Below the pieces are notes generated by a model that did not search any database, was not told the DNA's origin, and saw only the letters and a program-made list of their open reading frames with translations. A stretch of DNA of 64,000 nucleotides from Sediminispirochaeta smaragdinae DSM 11293 (GTDB lineage Bacteria; Spirochaetota; Spirochaetia; DSM-16054; Sediminispirochaetaceae), in contig NC_014364.1 in NCBI RefSeq assembly GCF_000143985.1, positions 2,294,001 through 2,358,000 of the forward strand. Direction: 5' to 3'. Made by a program: the position numbers and the translations under genes. This document shows positions 35,685 to 43,799 of this stretch, piece after piece. Each line of letters opens with the position of its first letter. Position 1 is the first letter of the stretch.

Positions 35685-36950
35685 ATGGCAACTGATTTCT
35701 ACCATCTTTTCAAGCGAAAATATCAAAACAAAGCAGGCAGAGAGTACTTCTACTGGTGGTATTGGTGGTACGACCCCGATACCGGCCGACAGCTCCAGAA
35801 GCCCGCAGGACGGGCCGAATCCGTCAGGAAACATGCTCAGGAATATATCAACAATCTCCCTATCCCAAGCGGTAAAGCGGATACCGTTCGCGCCGTTGCA
35901 GAGGGTATGTTTGAGGCGGGCTCCCCTTACCTACTCCGACGTGAAGCCAAGGGTTCGGGGATGAAAGAAGGTACCCTCAGAGCTTACTCAGGCTTCGTCA
36001 GGAACCACATTGTCAAAGACTGGGGAAATACACCACTTAACCAGATAGAAGGCGCTGACATCGAAGATTGGCTCATGGAGAAGCCTTTTTCAAACTCCAC
36101 ACGGAACAGCATCATCGATTGTTGGAACCTCATCTTCCGGGAGGCAAAGAGGTCTAATCAGGTCCGCCGGATTCCCACAATAGAGCGCTTTGCCCGGAAT
36201 TCAAGGCGGTATGACACCTTCCGGGATGATGAGCTGTTCGCCCTATTCCCTGAGAAGCGCGAAGACCTTATAGCTCTGTACAGTGATCCTGAGAACGACT
36301 ATTACGAAGAGATTGAGTACTACGGGCTCATGTTTGCCGTGATGCTGCTTACGACGGTTTCCGGGGGCCTGCGATCCGGGGAGATACGGGCGCTCTGTAG
36401 GGACCAGGTATTCATCAATCAGTCGGGTATCGTGGTTAGTAAGGCTCTGGACAGCAACAACAAGGTAACGCTTCCGAAGAAAGGGAAAGATGATAATCCG
36501 AAATGGCGGGCTGTACTGTTGCCGGAAAGAGCGATCCAGGCCCTCTCATGGTGGCTTGAAGTGGCCCCACCCTCCGGGATGCTGTTCAAGTACGCTGATA
36601 AGCCGGTTGACCGCAATCTGCTGCTTGATAGGCTCAAGCTGGGCATGGAGCGTGTAGGGCTCAAGCTGGGCATGGAGCGTGTAGGGCTCAAGCTGGGCAT
36701 GGAGCGTGTAGGGCTCAAGCTGGGCATGGAGCGTGTAGGGATCAAGCCGGAGGGGCGGAAGCTGAAGGTCCATTCTCTCAGGTACACGTACAACACGAGA
36801 ATGGAGACTTTACTATCAGAGGAGCGGTTATTGCAGTTCATGGGGCATGAATCGAGGCAGATGACGCTCCACTACTCCCGGCCGTATTGGCAGGAGAGGC
36901 TTGTTGCGTATGGAGGTGACAAGGAGAAAGTCGAGCAGTTCTGGAAGTGA
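35685..36950 (+). CDS. int: Phage-type tyrosine recombinase (integrase)
   Basis: A 421-aa tyrosine recombinase: N-terminal arm domain (1-75), SAM-like core-binding domain (about 78-165), catalytic domain (about 180-415). Catalytic residues are R230 in GGLRSGEI, a lysine near 267, H363-x-x-R366, H388 in MGHESRQ and Y397 in LHYSRP. Residues 317-352 are four copies of LKLGMERVG, encoded by a 27-bp tandem repeat lying between the core strand and the HxxR box. The repeat keeps frame but could disturb the fold. GGGAGG precedes ATG at 35685. Confidence 0.93.
   Translation: MATDFYHLFKRKYQNKAGREYFYWWYWWYDPDTGRQLQKPAGRAESVRKHAQEYINNLPIPSGKADTVRAVAEGMFEAGSPYLLRREAKGSGMKEGTLRAYSGFVRNHIVKDWGNTPLNQIEGADIEDWLMEKPFSNSTRNSIIDCWNLIFREAKRSNQVRRIPTIERFARNSRRYDTFRDDELFALFPEKREDLIALYSDPENDYYEEIEYYGLMFAVMLLTTVSGGLRSGEIRALCRDQVFINQSGIVVSKALDSNNKVTLPKKGKDDNPKWRAVLLPERAIQALSWWLEVAPPSGMLFKYADKPVDRNLLLDRLKLGMERVGLKLGMERVGLKLGMERVGLKLGMERVGIKPEGRKLKVHSLRYTYNTRMETLLSEERLLQFMGHESRQMTLHYSRPYWQERLVAYGGDKEKVEQFWK
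36633..36740. repeat. Four-copy 27-bp tandem repeat inside int
   Basis: Units at 36633-36659, 36660-36686, 36687-36713 and 36714-36740 are identical as read. Each encodes LKLGMERVG. The next codons (ATC AAG) start like a further diverged copy. Identity suggests recent slippage or recombination. Confidence 0.97.
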
Positions 36951-36982
36951 GAGATTTTAACGATAGAATCGCTTTAAGCAAT

Positions 36983-37183
36983 TTACTTTAGTCTTTTGAA
37001 AGCCGAATCGCTCATTTGCTTTTCCATCTTTCTATTACAATTGGGACATAGATACTGTTTTTTCCCATCTATCTTCCATACATAATACTTTCTTTTAAAT
37101 GGAGTTGAACAAATAGCACAACGCCTCGGCTTTCGGAAGACAATAGCCAAAATAATTACAATGACAATTATTACATATTCCAT
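36983..37183 (-). CDS. Small membrane protein with zinc-ribbon-like cysteines
   Basis: A 66-aa frame: one N-terminal membrane helix (residues 2-17), then CAIC (about residue 22) and CPNC (about 48), as in a small zinc ribbon, and a basic tail. No ribosome site is obvious before the ATG. It is convergent with the integrase gene and AT-rich like the cargo block. The 37184-37411 stretch upstream holds no gene that could be recognised. Function unknown. Confidence 0.5.
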   Translation of the reverse strand: MEYVIIVIVIILAIVFRKPRRCAICSTPFKRKYYVWKIDGKKQYLCPNCNRKMEKQMSDSAFKRLK

Positions 37184-37411
37184 ATAATAATGTTAATCCG
37201 GTTTTTAAGTTCTGTAAATAATTTAGTGTATAAAAATAATTGGTAAGTGTTAAGCAACTCTAATCTATTGAGAAGATATTTACCAAATTTTTATATTTTT
37301 AAATATTGCTACTCCTACAGGAGGTGTAATTGAGATATTTGGAGTACAGTATTTATAGACCGTAATAAAAGACGACGACTACTGCACTCAATTAGTTAGT
37401 ATAAAATATTT

Positions 37412-37927
37412 CTAAATCGCAAGCCTTTCTTTTTTTAATTCTTTAATATAAATCTTAGGTCCAATTCCGAAAATCTCCAACTCTAAGTAATCATCAAGTA
37501 TTTTCTTAATCTTAGCAGAAGTAATAAACTTACTATTTTCATCAATATTAATATTCTTAAAATCATTATTCTTTAAGGCTACCATAACGTAATCACCAAT
37601 CTCTAAATCATTCTTTATATCTCCCTTAGTTACTTCTTTTACAAGTTCTGCATTTAGATATAATTTAGTAACTTCGTCATTATTCGTTAATGCCACAAAA
37701 GTATCATTCGTTATATATTTGTCAATTTTTACTTTCAATTTTCTATATCCCATTTCTGGATGCAATAAATAAATTTTCATATACATGCCTTGCTTCTTAA
37801 AAAAAACCTTAATACCATTTTTTACAGTAAATGGTGGGAAATTTATTTCTGAATCTTTATCAATCCATCCAGGATTTCTCTCTACTTTGATCCAAAACGT
37901 AATAGAAAAATTATATTTATTATTCAT
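37412..37927 (-). CDS. Hypothetical protein of the cargo block
   Basis: A 171-aa soluble protein, rich in Lys, Ile and Asn and beta-strand-like, without known motif. Its start overlaps the stop of the membrane protein at 37924 by 4 nt, so the two form a coupled pair. Base composition is much more AT-rich than the host genes. A membrane/soluble pair inside a run of HEPN and Abi genes could be another defence module, but nothing in the sequence proves it. Confidence 0.62.
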   Translation of the reverse strand: MNNKYNFSITFWIKVERNPGWIDKDSEINFPPFTVKNGIKVFFKKQGMYMKIYLLHPEMGYRKLKVKIDKYITNDTFVALTNNDEVTKLYLNAELVKEVTKGDIKNDLEIGDYVMVALKNNDFKNINIDENSKFITSAKIKKILDDYLELEIFGIGPKIYIKELKKERLAI

Positions 37928-38307
37928 TTTTCATCTATTCCTATGTTTATCATTTCGTTCAATTTTTCTTGTGTCAAAATATCACCTGTATATTTCTCAG
38001 CAGAGGCTCCTTTGTTTTCTTGTTTTAACAAATTAGCAATAGCTGTCCAACCAATTAAACCTGAAGCAAAGGCATTGACAGCTGTATTGGGATTGATTAA
38101 TAGCAGCCCTCCAATTGATGAGATCAATACAAATCCAAACCCTTTCCACCAAAATTTTACCTTAGTATCTCCTATGGAATAGAAAATATATTTAAAGAAA
38201 TATGCAGCAAATGCTCCGAAAATTGAAGCAGCAATTTTAAAAAACACCCAAGCGTTTGGATCTTTACCTTCACATAGCCATTCAAAAACTATTTTCATTT
38301 GTTCCAT
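37924..38307 (-). CDS. Hypothetical membrane protein of the cargo block
   Basis: A 127-aa protein with a short N-terminal helix, two or three membrane segments (about 20-45, 55-73 and 80-93) and a polar C-terminal tail with ILTQEKLNEMI. No family was recognised. Translationally coupled to the downstream 171-aa gene. Its job could be to anchor the partner or to form a pore; both are guesses. Confidence 0.62.
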   Translation of the reverse strand: MEQMKIVFEWLCEGKDPNAWVFFKIAASIFGAFAAYFFKYIFYSIGDTKVKFWWKGFGFVLISSIGGLLLINPNTAVNAFASGLIGWTAIANLLKQENKGASAEKYTGDILTQEKLNEMINIGIDEK

Positions 38308-38403
38308 GAATTATTAGCCTTTATTATCACGAAATTATTCTTTTATAAGAATTACTATATCATTTACAAAGATCATGATATTTGCCACTCCTACTACAAA
38401 AAA

Positions 38404-39627
38404 TTAAAGCATTGTAGATATTTTTACCTCTGTATCTATGTTTTGTCGTTTTTGGACAATCGCATTCTCTCCATATTGTTTCTTGAAATATTCTTTAAAT
38501 TCCTCTGTTTTTCTTAGCTCTTTGAATAAGGGCCATTCAATCAGCTCATTTTTACCAATCACTTTTCTCTTATTATTATCCTCTTTTATCATTCGTATGG
38601 CTGTTCTAAAATCTCTTTCTATAACAGCCTTTGCTATTAAATACTCTTCTGTACATAATGACCAATCAATTTCTGATAGTATTTTCTTTGATTCTTCATC
38701 TCGCTCTTGCCATAAATATGTCTGAGATAGATTTATTTTTAACATTGTGTCTAATGCCAATATTCTAATTTTACCAAAACTATTTAATGCAAAATTTAAA
38801 ATATTTTCAGCAATGTTATAGTTTTCCTCTTGTATTTGTTCATATGCAATGGTATTTAAATTTTTCTTTATGCTATCGTCTGGATCAAGTATATTCCATA
38901 CAATATGCCCGAGATATACAACAATTAGAAATATAACATCACATGAATGCTGGAAATATTCAGGTGAAACAGATAATTTAGATCCAACAACTATAGTATC
39001 ACTATTTCTTCCAACTTTTTCTAAATACGACTCATTAACAGAACCATCACAATGGGTAAATAAATTACGCCTTTCAGTGATCTCAATAAACTCCTCTATT
39101 AGTTTTTTATCACTTCTCAGATTTATGTTAAGTTTTTTCTCAAACCACTTAAGATGATCATCATGTGAACATCGAATAACTGAATCAACTTCTTTTTCAA
39201 TTAAATATGTAATAGCCTTCTCTATAGAATCAAATTTTTTAATATCTGCAAATGTTAACTTCCTATCTGAAGTATTTAATATTTCAGGCTGTTTATTCAG
39301 AACATAACGTATCAAGTTACCTATGTAGAAATCAAATTGACTTATAAGAGATATAATATAATTCCGTGGTGCTATATTTAAAGATATTTCTAATTTACTT
39401 ATTTTTTCTTTTATACGTATAAATCTTGTGAATTGGGATTCTGGAATTCTATATCCTTCACCTTTCTCTTTATCAGATATTTTCTCACATTTAGTTTCTA
39501 AGAATCTGTTATATTCAATCAAAAGGTTATTATGTAATTGTTCATACAAAGTAGCAGAAATTGGCAATGTATTCTTGATGGCATCAATCGCACTTACGGT
39601 CTTGTTAAGGATATCAATAATTTCCAT
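38404..39627 (-). CDS. HEPN-type domain protein
   Basis: A 407-aa protein. The N-terminal half is all-helical and carries ERRNLFTHCDGSVN, with R187-x4-H192 matching the RNxxxH catalytic motif of HEPN ribonucleases. The C-terminal half (about 260-380) looks like TPR-like helices. HEPN proteins in such islands act as RNA-cutting toxins or abortive-infection effectors; relatives with a longer C-terminus are also found as unstudied phage-defence genes. It stands alone, 96 nt before the membrane-protein pair. Family assignment rests on the motif and helix content. Confidence 0.7.
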   Translation of the reverse strand: MEIIDILNKTVSAIDAIKNTLPISATLYEQLHNNLLIEYNRFLETKCEKISDKEKGEGYRIPESQFTRFIRIKEKISKLEISLNIAPRNYIISLISQFDFYIGNLIRYVLNKQPEILNTSDRKLTFADIKKFDSIEKAITYLIEKEVDSVIRCSHDDHLKWFEKKLNINLRSDKKLIEEFIEITERRNLFTHCDGSVNESYLEKVGRNSDTIVVGSKLSVSPEYFQHSCDVIFLIVVYLGHIVWNILDPDDSIKKNLNTIAYEQIQEENYNIAENILNFALNSFGKIRILALDTMLKINLSQTYLWQERDEESKKILSEIDWSLCTEEYLIAKAVIERDFRTAIRMIKEDNNKRKVIGKNELIEWPLFKELRKTEEFKEYFKKQYGENAIVQKRQNIDTEVKISTML

Positions 39628-39801
39628 AAACTACCTTTTCTGTGTAATAAAGATTTGATCTTCCGTTCACCTCAAATATTCAAGATATTGACCTGATGCC
39701 AAAGTGTAGGAGAACAACGATTTTACTGCCGTTGTAACGTCTCCGCAGAAAACGTGACAATGGACAAGCCAACTTTAACTAGTTGTTCTATAGAATTATT
39801 T

Positions 39802-40419
39802 TTACATGATATTCTCCAGGAAGCCAAGCAAATCATTACTCCACTTATTGTAAGTTTTTACTCTACTATACAAGGGTGTTGAGAATAAGATATCCGTTGG
39901 CCATTTTATTTTAGCTATAGAATAGTAAGGTATAACTTTTTTGTACATATCATTCATTGTCGCTCTATTTAAATGTATTGTACAATTTCTTGTAATCTGC
40001 AAATGTTTAATACTATTACTATATGATCCTACAAGGGAACTAATCTTTACTTCATGTAATGCAATTGCAATATTTAAAATTGAATCAAAGGATCCCCAAG
40101 TAGGCTCTTGGAACGAAGCACTTATAGCTCCATAAGGATTTTTTCTCTTATTTATTTTATATAAAATATTATAGACTATCTCTTTTTCATTTTTTGTATT
40201 TAATATACTATTTCGATGTTGATAGCTATTATTAACATCGAAATAACCTGTGTATTTTGATATCCAATATGATCTCCAATACGAATTCCATGCCTGCCAG
40301 AAGTAATTAATTATTCCATCTATTTCAAAGCGATTATTACATGATTCATTCTTGTTTAATAAAAAGGTACACTTTTCAAAAGAATTATATAAGGATAGAT
40401 AGTTCTTTCTTAAATTCAT
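39802..40419 (-). CDS. HEPN-like protein paired with a DUF262 protein
   Basis: A 205-aa helical protein with TRNCTIHLN, where R144-x4-H149 fits the HEPN RNxxxH motif. The conserved pattern comes after a long helix (SIKHLQI), as in HEPN folds. Its start overlaps the DUF262 gene stop by 4 nt. The pair has the shape of a two-gene toxin/effector module. The 174-nt gap below it (39628-39801) contains an interrupted hairpin (GGAGA/TCTCC with ACAACG/CGTTGT) and no gene. Confidence 0.62.
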   Translation of the reverse strand: MNLRKNYLSLYNSFEKCTFLLNKNESCNNRFEIDGIINYFWQAWNSYWRSYWISKYTGYFDVNNSYQHRNSILNTKNEKEIVYNILYKINKRKNPYGAISASFQEPTWGSFDSILNIAIALHEVKISSLVGSYSNSIKHLQITRNCTIHLNRATMNDMYKKVIPYYSIAKIKWPTDILFSTPLYSRVKTYNKWSNDLLGFLENIM

Positions 40420-41471
40420 ACTTTCTGTAAAGCTTTAATAAAAAATTTTGTACGATTTATTCTATTGCTTACACTATGAGTTGTCTTTAAGCTTGATTTT
40501 ACAAATTCTGAATATTCACCATCTTCAACTTTTTCATCTACCTCACTTAGCATATTTATTATTTCACTAATTGATTCATTAGTATTATTACAGAATTTCC
40601 CTATAGGTAATAATCCATCGATTATTTCTGAATTAATATTTTTTATGCCCCAATTATTATACAATAATGCTGCAAATAAACTATAAAAATTAAAACCACT
40701 TAAAAGTTCTTTTTCTAAAAGATCTTTTAACTCTGTTTTGATGAAATCTAATGTTAGAAATAATTTACTTTTTATCTCATCTCCATATATGAAATCTTTA
40801 TCATTGATTTTGTAAAGATTATCAAGCTTTGAGACGCTCCTTGTGACAATGCCTTCTATAATCAATTGACATAATTCTGTGAAAAGATCTGCATCTATCA
40901 TCCTAGAAATATCTCTTTGAGATAATATTTTATAATCTTCAAGTATTGGTGTGTATCGTTCAATAACATCTTTAATAAACCATTTAAAATATCCTTGATA
41001 GGTAGCATGTCTTTGTTCCGGTTTATTCAATGGCAAAGTATAAGAATTTATTCTTCTGAAAATTTCAATAACCTCATCTCTTGAAGCACCTACAGCTGTG
41101 TCTACTGAAATCTCATAAGATAAGAAATTTGATTTATCATCATCTGACAATTCTGAAAATATTATATTGGGATATTCAGAACTTATTTTTGATAGTTTAA
41201 ATTTGTTATCTATAAAATCTATAATAGAAGTACATCTTTGTTGTCCATCAATAATTTCCCGTATAGACCTTTTAGTTTTCAAATCTATCTTCTGTAATAA
41301 AGTAATTTTAGGAAAAGGAAATCCTTTTATGATAGTATCAATAAAGAAGGATCTTGAATTATTAGGCCATAAACCTCGTTCCCTTTGATACTCTTTGTTA
41401 ATTATTAATTCCTCGTCTGTATAGTATTTATATAGATCAGCTATATTCATTGTATTTCGTATAATTTTCAT
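40416..41471 (-). CDS. DUF262 (GmrS-like, ParB-fold) protein
   Basis: A 351-aa protein. EYQRERGLW (27-35) and EIIDGQQRCTSI (72-83) are the DUF262 marks; the IKGFPFP stretch lies between them. DUF262 is the NTP-using domain of the type IV enzyme GmrSD and of BrxU, which cut modified phage DNA. The C-terminal 200 residues are helical and lack the HNH of the GmrD/DUF1524 part, so any nuclease function must come from the adjoining HEPN-like protein. Normal length for a stand-alone DUF262 protein. Confidence 0.85.
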   Translation of the reverse strand: MKIIRNTMNIADLYKYYTDEELIINKEYQRERGLWPNNSRSFFIDTIIKGFPFPKITLLQKIDLKTKRSIREIIDGQQRCTSIIDFIDNKFKLSKISSEYPNIIFSELSDDDKSNFLSYEISVDTAVGASRDEVIEIFRRINSYTLPLNKPEQRHATYQGYFKWFIKDVIERYTPILEDYKILSQRDISRMIDADLFTELCQLIIEGIVTRSVSKLDNLYKINDKDFIYGDEIKSKLFLTLDFIKTELKDLLEKELLSGFNFYSLFAALLYNNWGIKNINSEIIDGLLPIGKFCNNTNESISEIINMLSEVDEKVEDGEYSEFVKSSLKTTHSVSNRINRTKFFIKALQKV

Positions 41472-41636
41472 TCTCGCTCCTTATAAAGGACTTCATTTAC
41501 CATGATATTAAAGTATGGTATTAAATCAATTTCTGTATACTGATCACATGAACTGTTTGATGAAGTGTCATAACGTTACCCACACAACACAAAACAGCAA
41601 CGTAGCGATATGCACCCAATCTGCTCAATGTTATTG

Positions 41637-42704
41637 TTAAGTTTTTCCCTTTGATAATGTAAATAGAAAACCGCTCAAGGCACCTCCAATATCATTAAGC
41701 AGCCTAGCATGATCGCCATTTAATTCGTAACTTCCTGGAGCAGCACCATGGGCGGAACCAAAATGTGTTCTTAGGCTGCCAATAGCACTGAAAATGCCCT
41801 TTACATTCCCCAATAGTCTTTTTAGATCATCATTTACTTGCTCATCTGGTGAAAGATTTAATACTTTCATTGTTTCCGCAATTAAACTAGAAATATCTCT
41901 CCTAACAGGTTGTGGCTGCTCTAAATCTGATAGTATCTTTTTACAAACTGCTTCAAGATAACTACATGTTCTTGTGATGGAATCGGCGGGATCAGTTTGA
42001 ATGCAGTTTCGTGCTTTCAACCAACTTCCATACAAATTGTGATCATCAGTCTCTTGAAGTACCTTCGTTGTATGTTTAAATATCAGATTAGATTCACTAT
42101 TAAGCATCTTATCTATAACGGTATAATTATTAGCTGGCAGCTCCATATCATCCAACTGGGATGCGAGATCTTCCAGCAACGAATTTAATGACTCTTCGCT
42201 TGATAATGATTCAAGCCATTCGATAGGCGCGGAAGATAGTTCCTGTATACTATAAGTACGCCAATCAACCGGGATATGTTCGAGTGAATCTTCTATATCC
42301 ATATAAGTAGATCTATAGGCAATGGCAAGTTTTTCAGAATTACAAAATAAGTACCCGTATACCCAATCGTCTGGACCAATCATCCCCAGATGTTTTTCTT
42401 TTGAATGACCAGAGATAGAGACATCCTGCAATGTCTCTTTTATTACAACCCCAAATTCCTGCAGTTTTGGATAGATCTTATCTCTTTTGGATTTTATTGC
42501 TAATACTCTTGATCTAATGTCATCTATCGTAGGCATTTTAATAATCCCCCAAGTAAACTTACCAGCGCATAGATTAAGTTTTTTGAGTAGAAAAGGATCC
42601 ACAGTCTTTTCTGTATATAGACCCAATAAAAAGTTAATAATCTCCTTGTATTTGATAAAAGCATGAACGGGTAGTTTTGGGGCATAAGACCAATCACAAT
42701 TCAT
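41637..42704 (-). CDS. Abortive-infection C-terminal (Abi_C) domain protein
   Basis: A 355-aa protein. The C-terminus (about 240-352) fits the Abi_C domain: SYLEAVCKKIL, then LRTHFGSAHG with R312-x6-H319 and DHARLLNDIGGALSGFL. Abi_C is HEPN-related and typical of phage-defence genes. The N-terminal 230 residues are unassigned. An ATAGAGCAA half-site shared with the repressor operators lies 48 nt upstream (42752-42760). The 165-nt gap after it, up to the DUF262 start, has no gene. Confidence 0.82.
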   Translation of the reverse strand: MNCDWSYAPKLPVHAFIKYKEIINFLLGLYTEKTVDPFLLKKLNLCAGKFTWGIIKMPTIDDIRSRVLAIKSKRDKIYPKLQEFGVVIKETLQDVSISGHSKEKHLGMIGPDDWVYGYLFCNSEKLAIAYRSTYMDIEDSLEHIPVDWRTYSIQELSSAPIEWLESLSSEESLNSLLEDLASQLDDMELPANNYTVIDKMLNSESNLIFKHTTKVLQETDDHNLYGSWLKARNCIQTDPADSITRTCSYLEAVCKKILSDLEQPQPVRRDISSLIAETMKVLNLSPDEQVNDDLKRLLGNVKGIFSAIGSLRTHFGSAHGAAPGSYELNGDHARLLNDIGGALSGFLFTLSKGKT

Positions 42705-42751
42705 ACTTATATCTAAATCTTTATATGAATAATTGTAACCCCACTGTCTTC

Positions 42752-42760
42752 ATAGAGCAA
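42752..42760. promoter_or_regulatory. Repressor-type half-site upstream of the Abi_C gene
   Basis: ATAGAGCAA, identical to the half-sites around the repressor/early promoter (43190-43263), occurs in the short gap between the repressor gene and the Abi_C start. It could place the Abi gene under the prophage repressor. A nine-base match alone is modest evidence. Confidence 0.4.
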
Positions 42761-42828
42761 CAAAAAAACTCAACTTTCTCTAACAGCTTGCTATCGTGAG
42801 AACTTTATAATCTTGCATTCGATAGCCT

Positions 42829-43170
42829 TTACGCCTCTCGCTTAGCTCTTTGAGCAGAACGATCAGCCAGGCTGGAAGTCAGTGCCCTAACTGTTTCCAG
42901 ATCCTTCTCATCCAATGCTTCCAAGTCCTCTACGATATCTGCATAGCGTTTCGGTACTTGCCAGTTGTCCGGATTCTTGCCAGTTACCAGATATTCTACG
43001 GTAGTATCAAGCACCTCAGCTATTTCTACGGCTTGATCCGCATTAGGCATTGTTTTTCTTGACATCCACTTCCGAAAAGTTCCAAAACTCACGCCGGTTT
43101 TATTGGCGACCCATTCTTGAGTTGTCTTTTGCTCTTTAATTAAGGTCTTTAGCCTTTCCCAGAAATCCAT
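42829..43170 (-). CDS. CI-like phage repressor (XRE family)
   Basis: A 113-aa protein with an N-terminal helix-turn-helix (residues 8-62: TQEWVANKTGVSFGTFRKWMSRKTMPNADQAVEIAEVL, split by the turn) and a helical C-terminus. There is no S24 peptidase domain, so it is not RecA-cleaved like lambda CI. It is divergent from the RHH/excisionase genes and faces repeated ATAGAGCAA half-sites. Likely keeps the element silent. Confidence 0.88.
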   Translation of the reverse strand: MDFWERLKTLIKEQKTTQEWVANKTGVSFGTFRKWMSRKTMPNADQAVEIAEVLDTTVEYLVTGKNPDNWQVPKRYADIVEDLEALDEKDLETVRALTSSLADRSAQRAKREA

Positions 43171-43189
43171 ACTTCATTATCGGCTATAA

Positions 43190-43263
43190 ATAGAGCAAAT
43201 TGTCACAAAAAACACTTGACAATGTTCCTTTATTGCTCGATTATGAATGTATGAATAGAGCAA
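43190..43263. promoter_or_regulatory. Candidate operator array of the repressor
   Basis: Three half-sites lie in the divergent gap: ATAGAGCAA at 43190-43198, TTGCTCGAT at 43233-43241 (inverse orientation, one mismatch), and ATAGAGCAA at 43255-43263. The latter two form an inverted repeat over the -10 region of the rightward promoter, a position suited to repression. Confidence 0.6.
43216..43244 (+). promoter_or_regulatory. Rightward early promoter
   Basis: TTGACA (43216-43221), 17-nt spacer, GATTAT (43239-43244). It points toward the RHH and excisionase genes and is overlapped by repressor half-sites. Confidence 0.6.
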
Positions 43264-43481
43264 AAATGGAACATAAGAGTCCGCCAGCTGTGAAAGTTAA
43301 TCTAACTGAGGATGAAATTAAAAGAATTGATAAGGGTCCCTTAAAAGCAACTTCAGGGAGAGGTCGTGCAACTTGGGTTCGTAACCTCATTACCAAGGAA
43401 CTTGACCGTTACGAATCCATCCAGTCCGGCAACACACAACTCGACTCAAAACCATTTAATCAAAACAAGGAGATGAAATGA
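43251..43481 (+). CDS. Small ribbon-helix-helix-like protein
   Basis: About 76 aa. KVNLTEDEIKRIDKGPL followed by GRATWVRNLITKEL fits a strand plus two helices, as in CopG/Arc-type regulators. The ATG at 43251 or the one at 43266 could be the start; neither has a ribosome site, and the transcript may be nearly leaderless given the promoter at 43216-43244. Opposite the CI-like gene it may serve as a Cro-like or antirepressor regulator. It overlaps the excisionase gene by 4 nt. Confidence 0.6.
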   Translation: MNRAKMEHKSPPAVKVNLTEDEIKRIDKGPLKATSGRGRATWVRNLITKELDRYESIQSGNTQLDSKPFNQNKEMK

Positions 43482-43723
43482 CGTACATGAACCAGACCGA
43501 AGCGGCGAAGTACCTTCACGTATCGCCCAGCTATGTGAGCAACCTGACCAGACAAAAAATGATACCTCACAAGCGGATCGGCGGGAAAGTGATCTACACA
43601 AAAGAGCTTCTCGACCGGTGGATACTTGAAGATTCATTACGAAGCGTCGGGATAGACCCGAAGAAAAGCCGCCTGAGCGACACGGTTTTAGGAGAAGAGC
43701 CTTCAACTACGGGGGATGAGTAA
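43478..43723 (+). CDS. Excisionase-type helix-turn-helix protein
   Basis: An 81-aa protein whose first 52 residues are a MerR-like HTH_17 domain: NQTEAAKYLHVSPSYVSNL, then HKRIGGKVIYTKELLDRW. Such proteins act as excisionases or AlpA-like activators. AAGGAG precedes the ATG. It is coupled to the RHH gene. Confidence 0.85.
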   Translation: MTYMNQTEAAKYLHVSPSYVSNLTRQKMIPHKRIGGKVIYTKELLDRWILEDSLRSVGIDPKKSRLSDTVLGEEPSTTGDE

Positions 43724-43799
43724 CGGGCCTACCCGGCCGGAACCTCAGATCGGTGATCTTTGACAGATAAGAGAAGGGATTAAGAGATAAGGATTTAGT

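Noticed and set aside
37412-42828. Chromosomal integron cassette array, suggested by same-strand accessory genes with gaps of about 120-170 nt
   Set aside because: No integron-type integrase and no repeated attC-like core sites (GTTRRRY with inverse) were found in the gaps; the gaps differ from each other.
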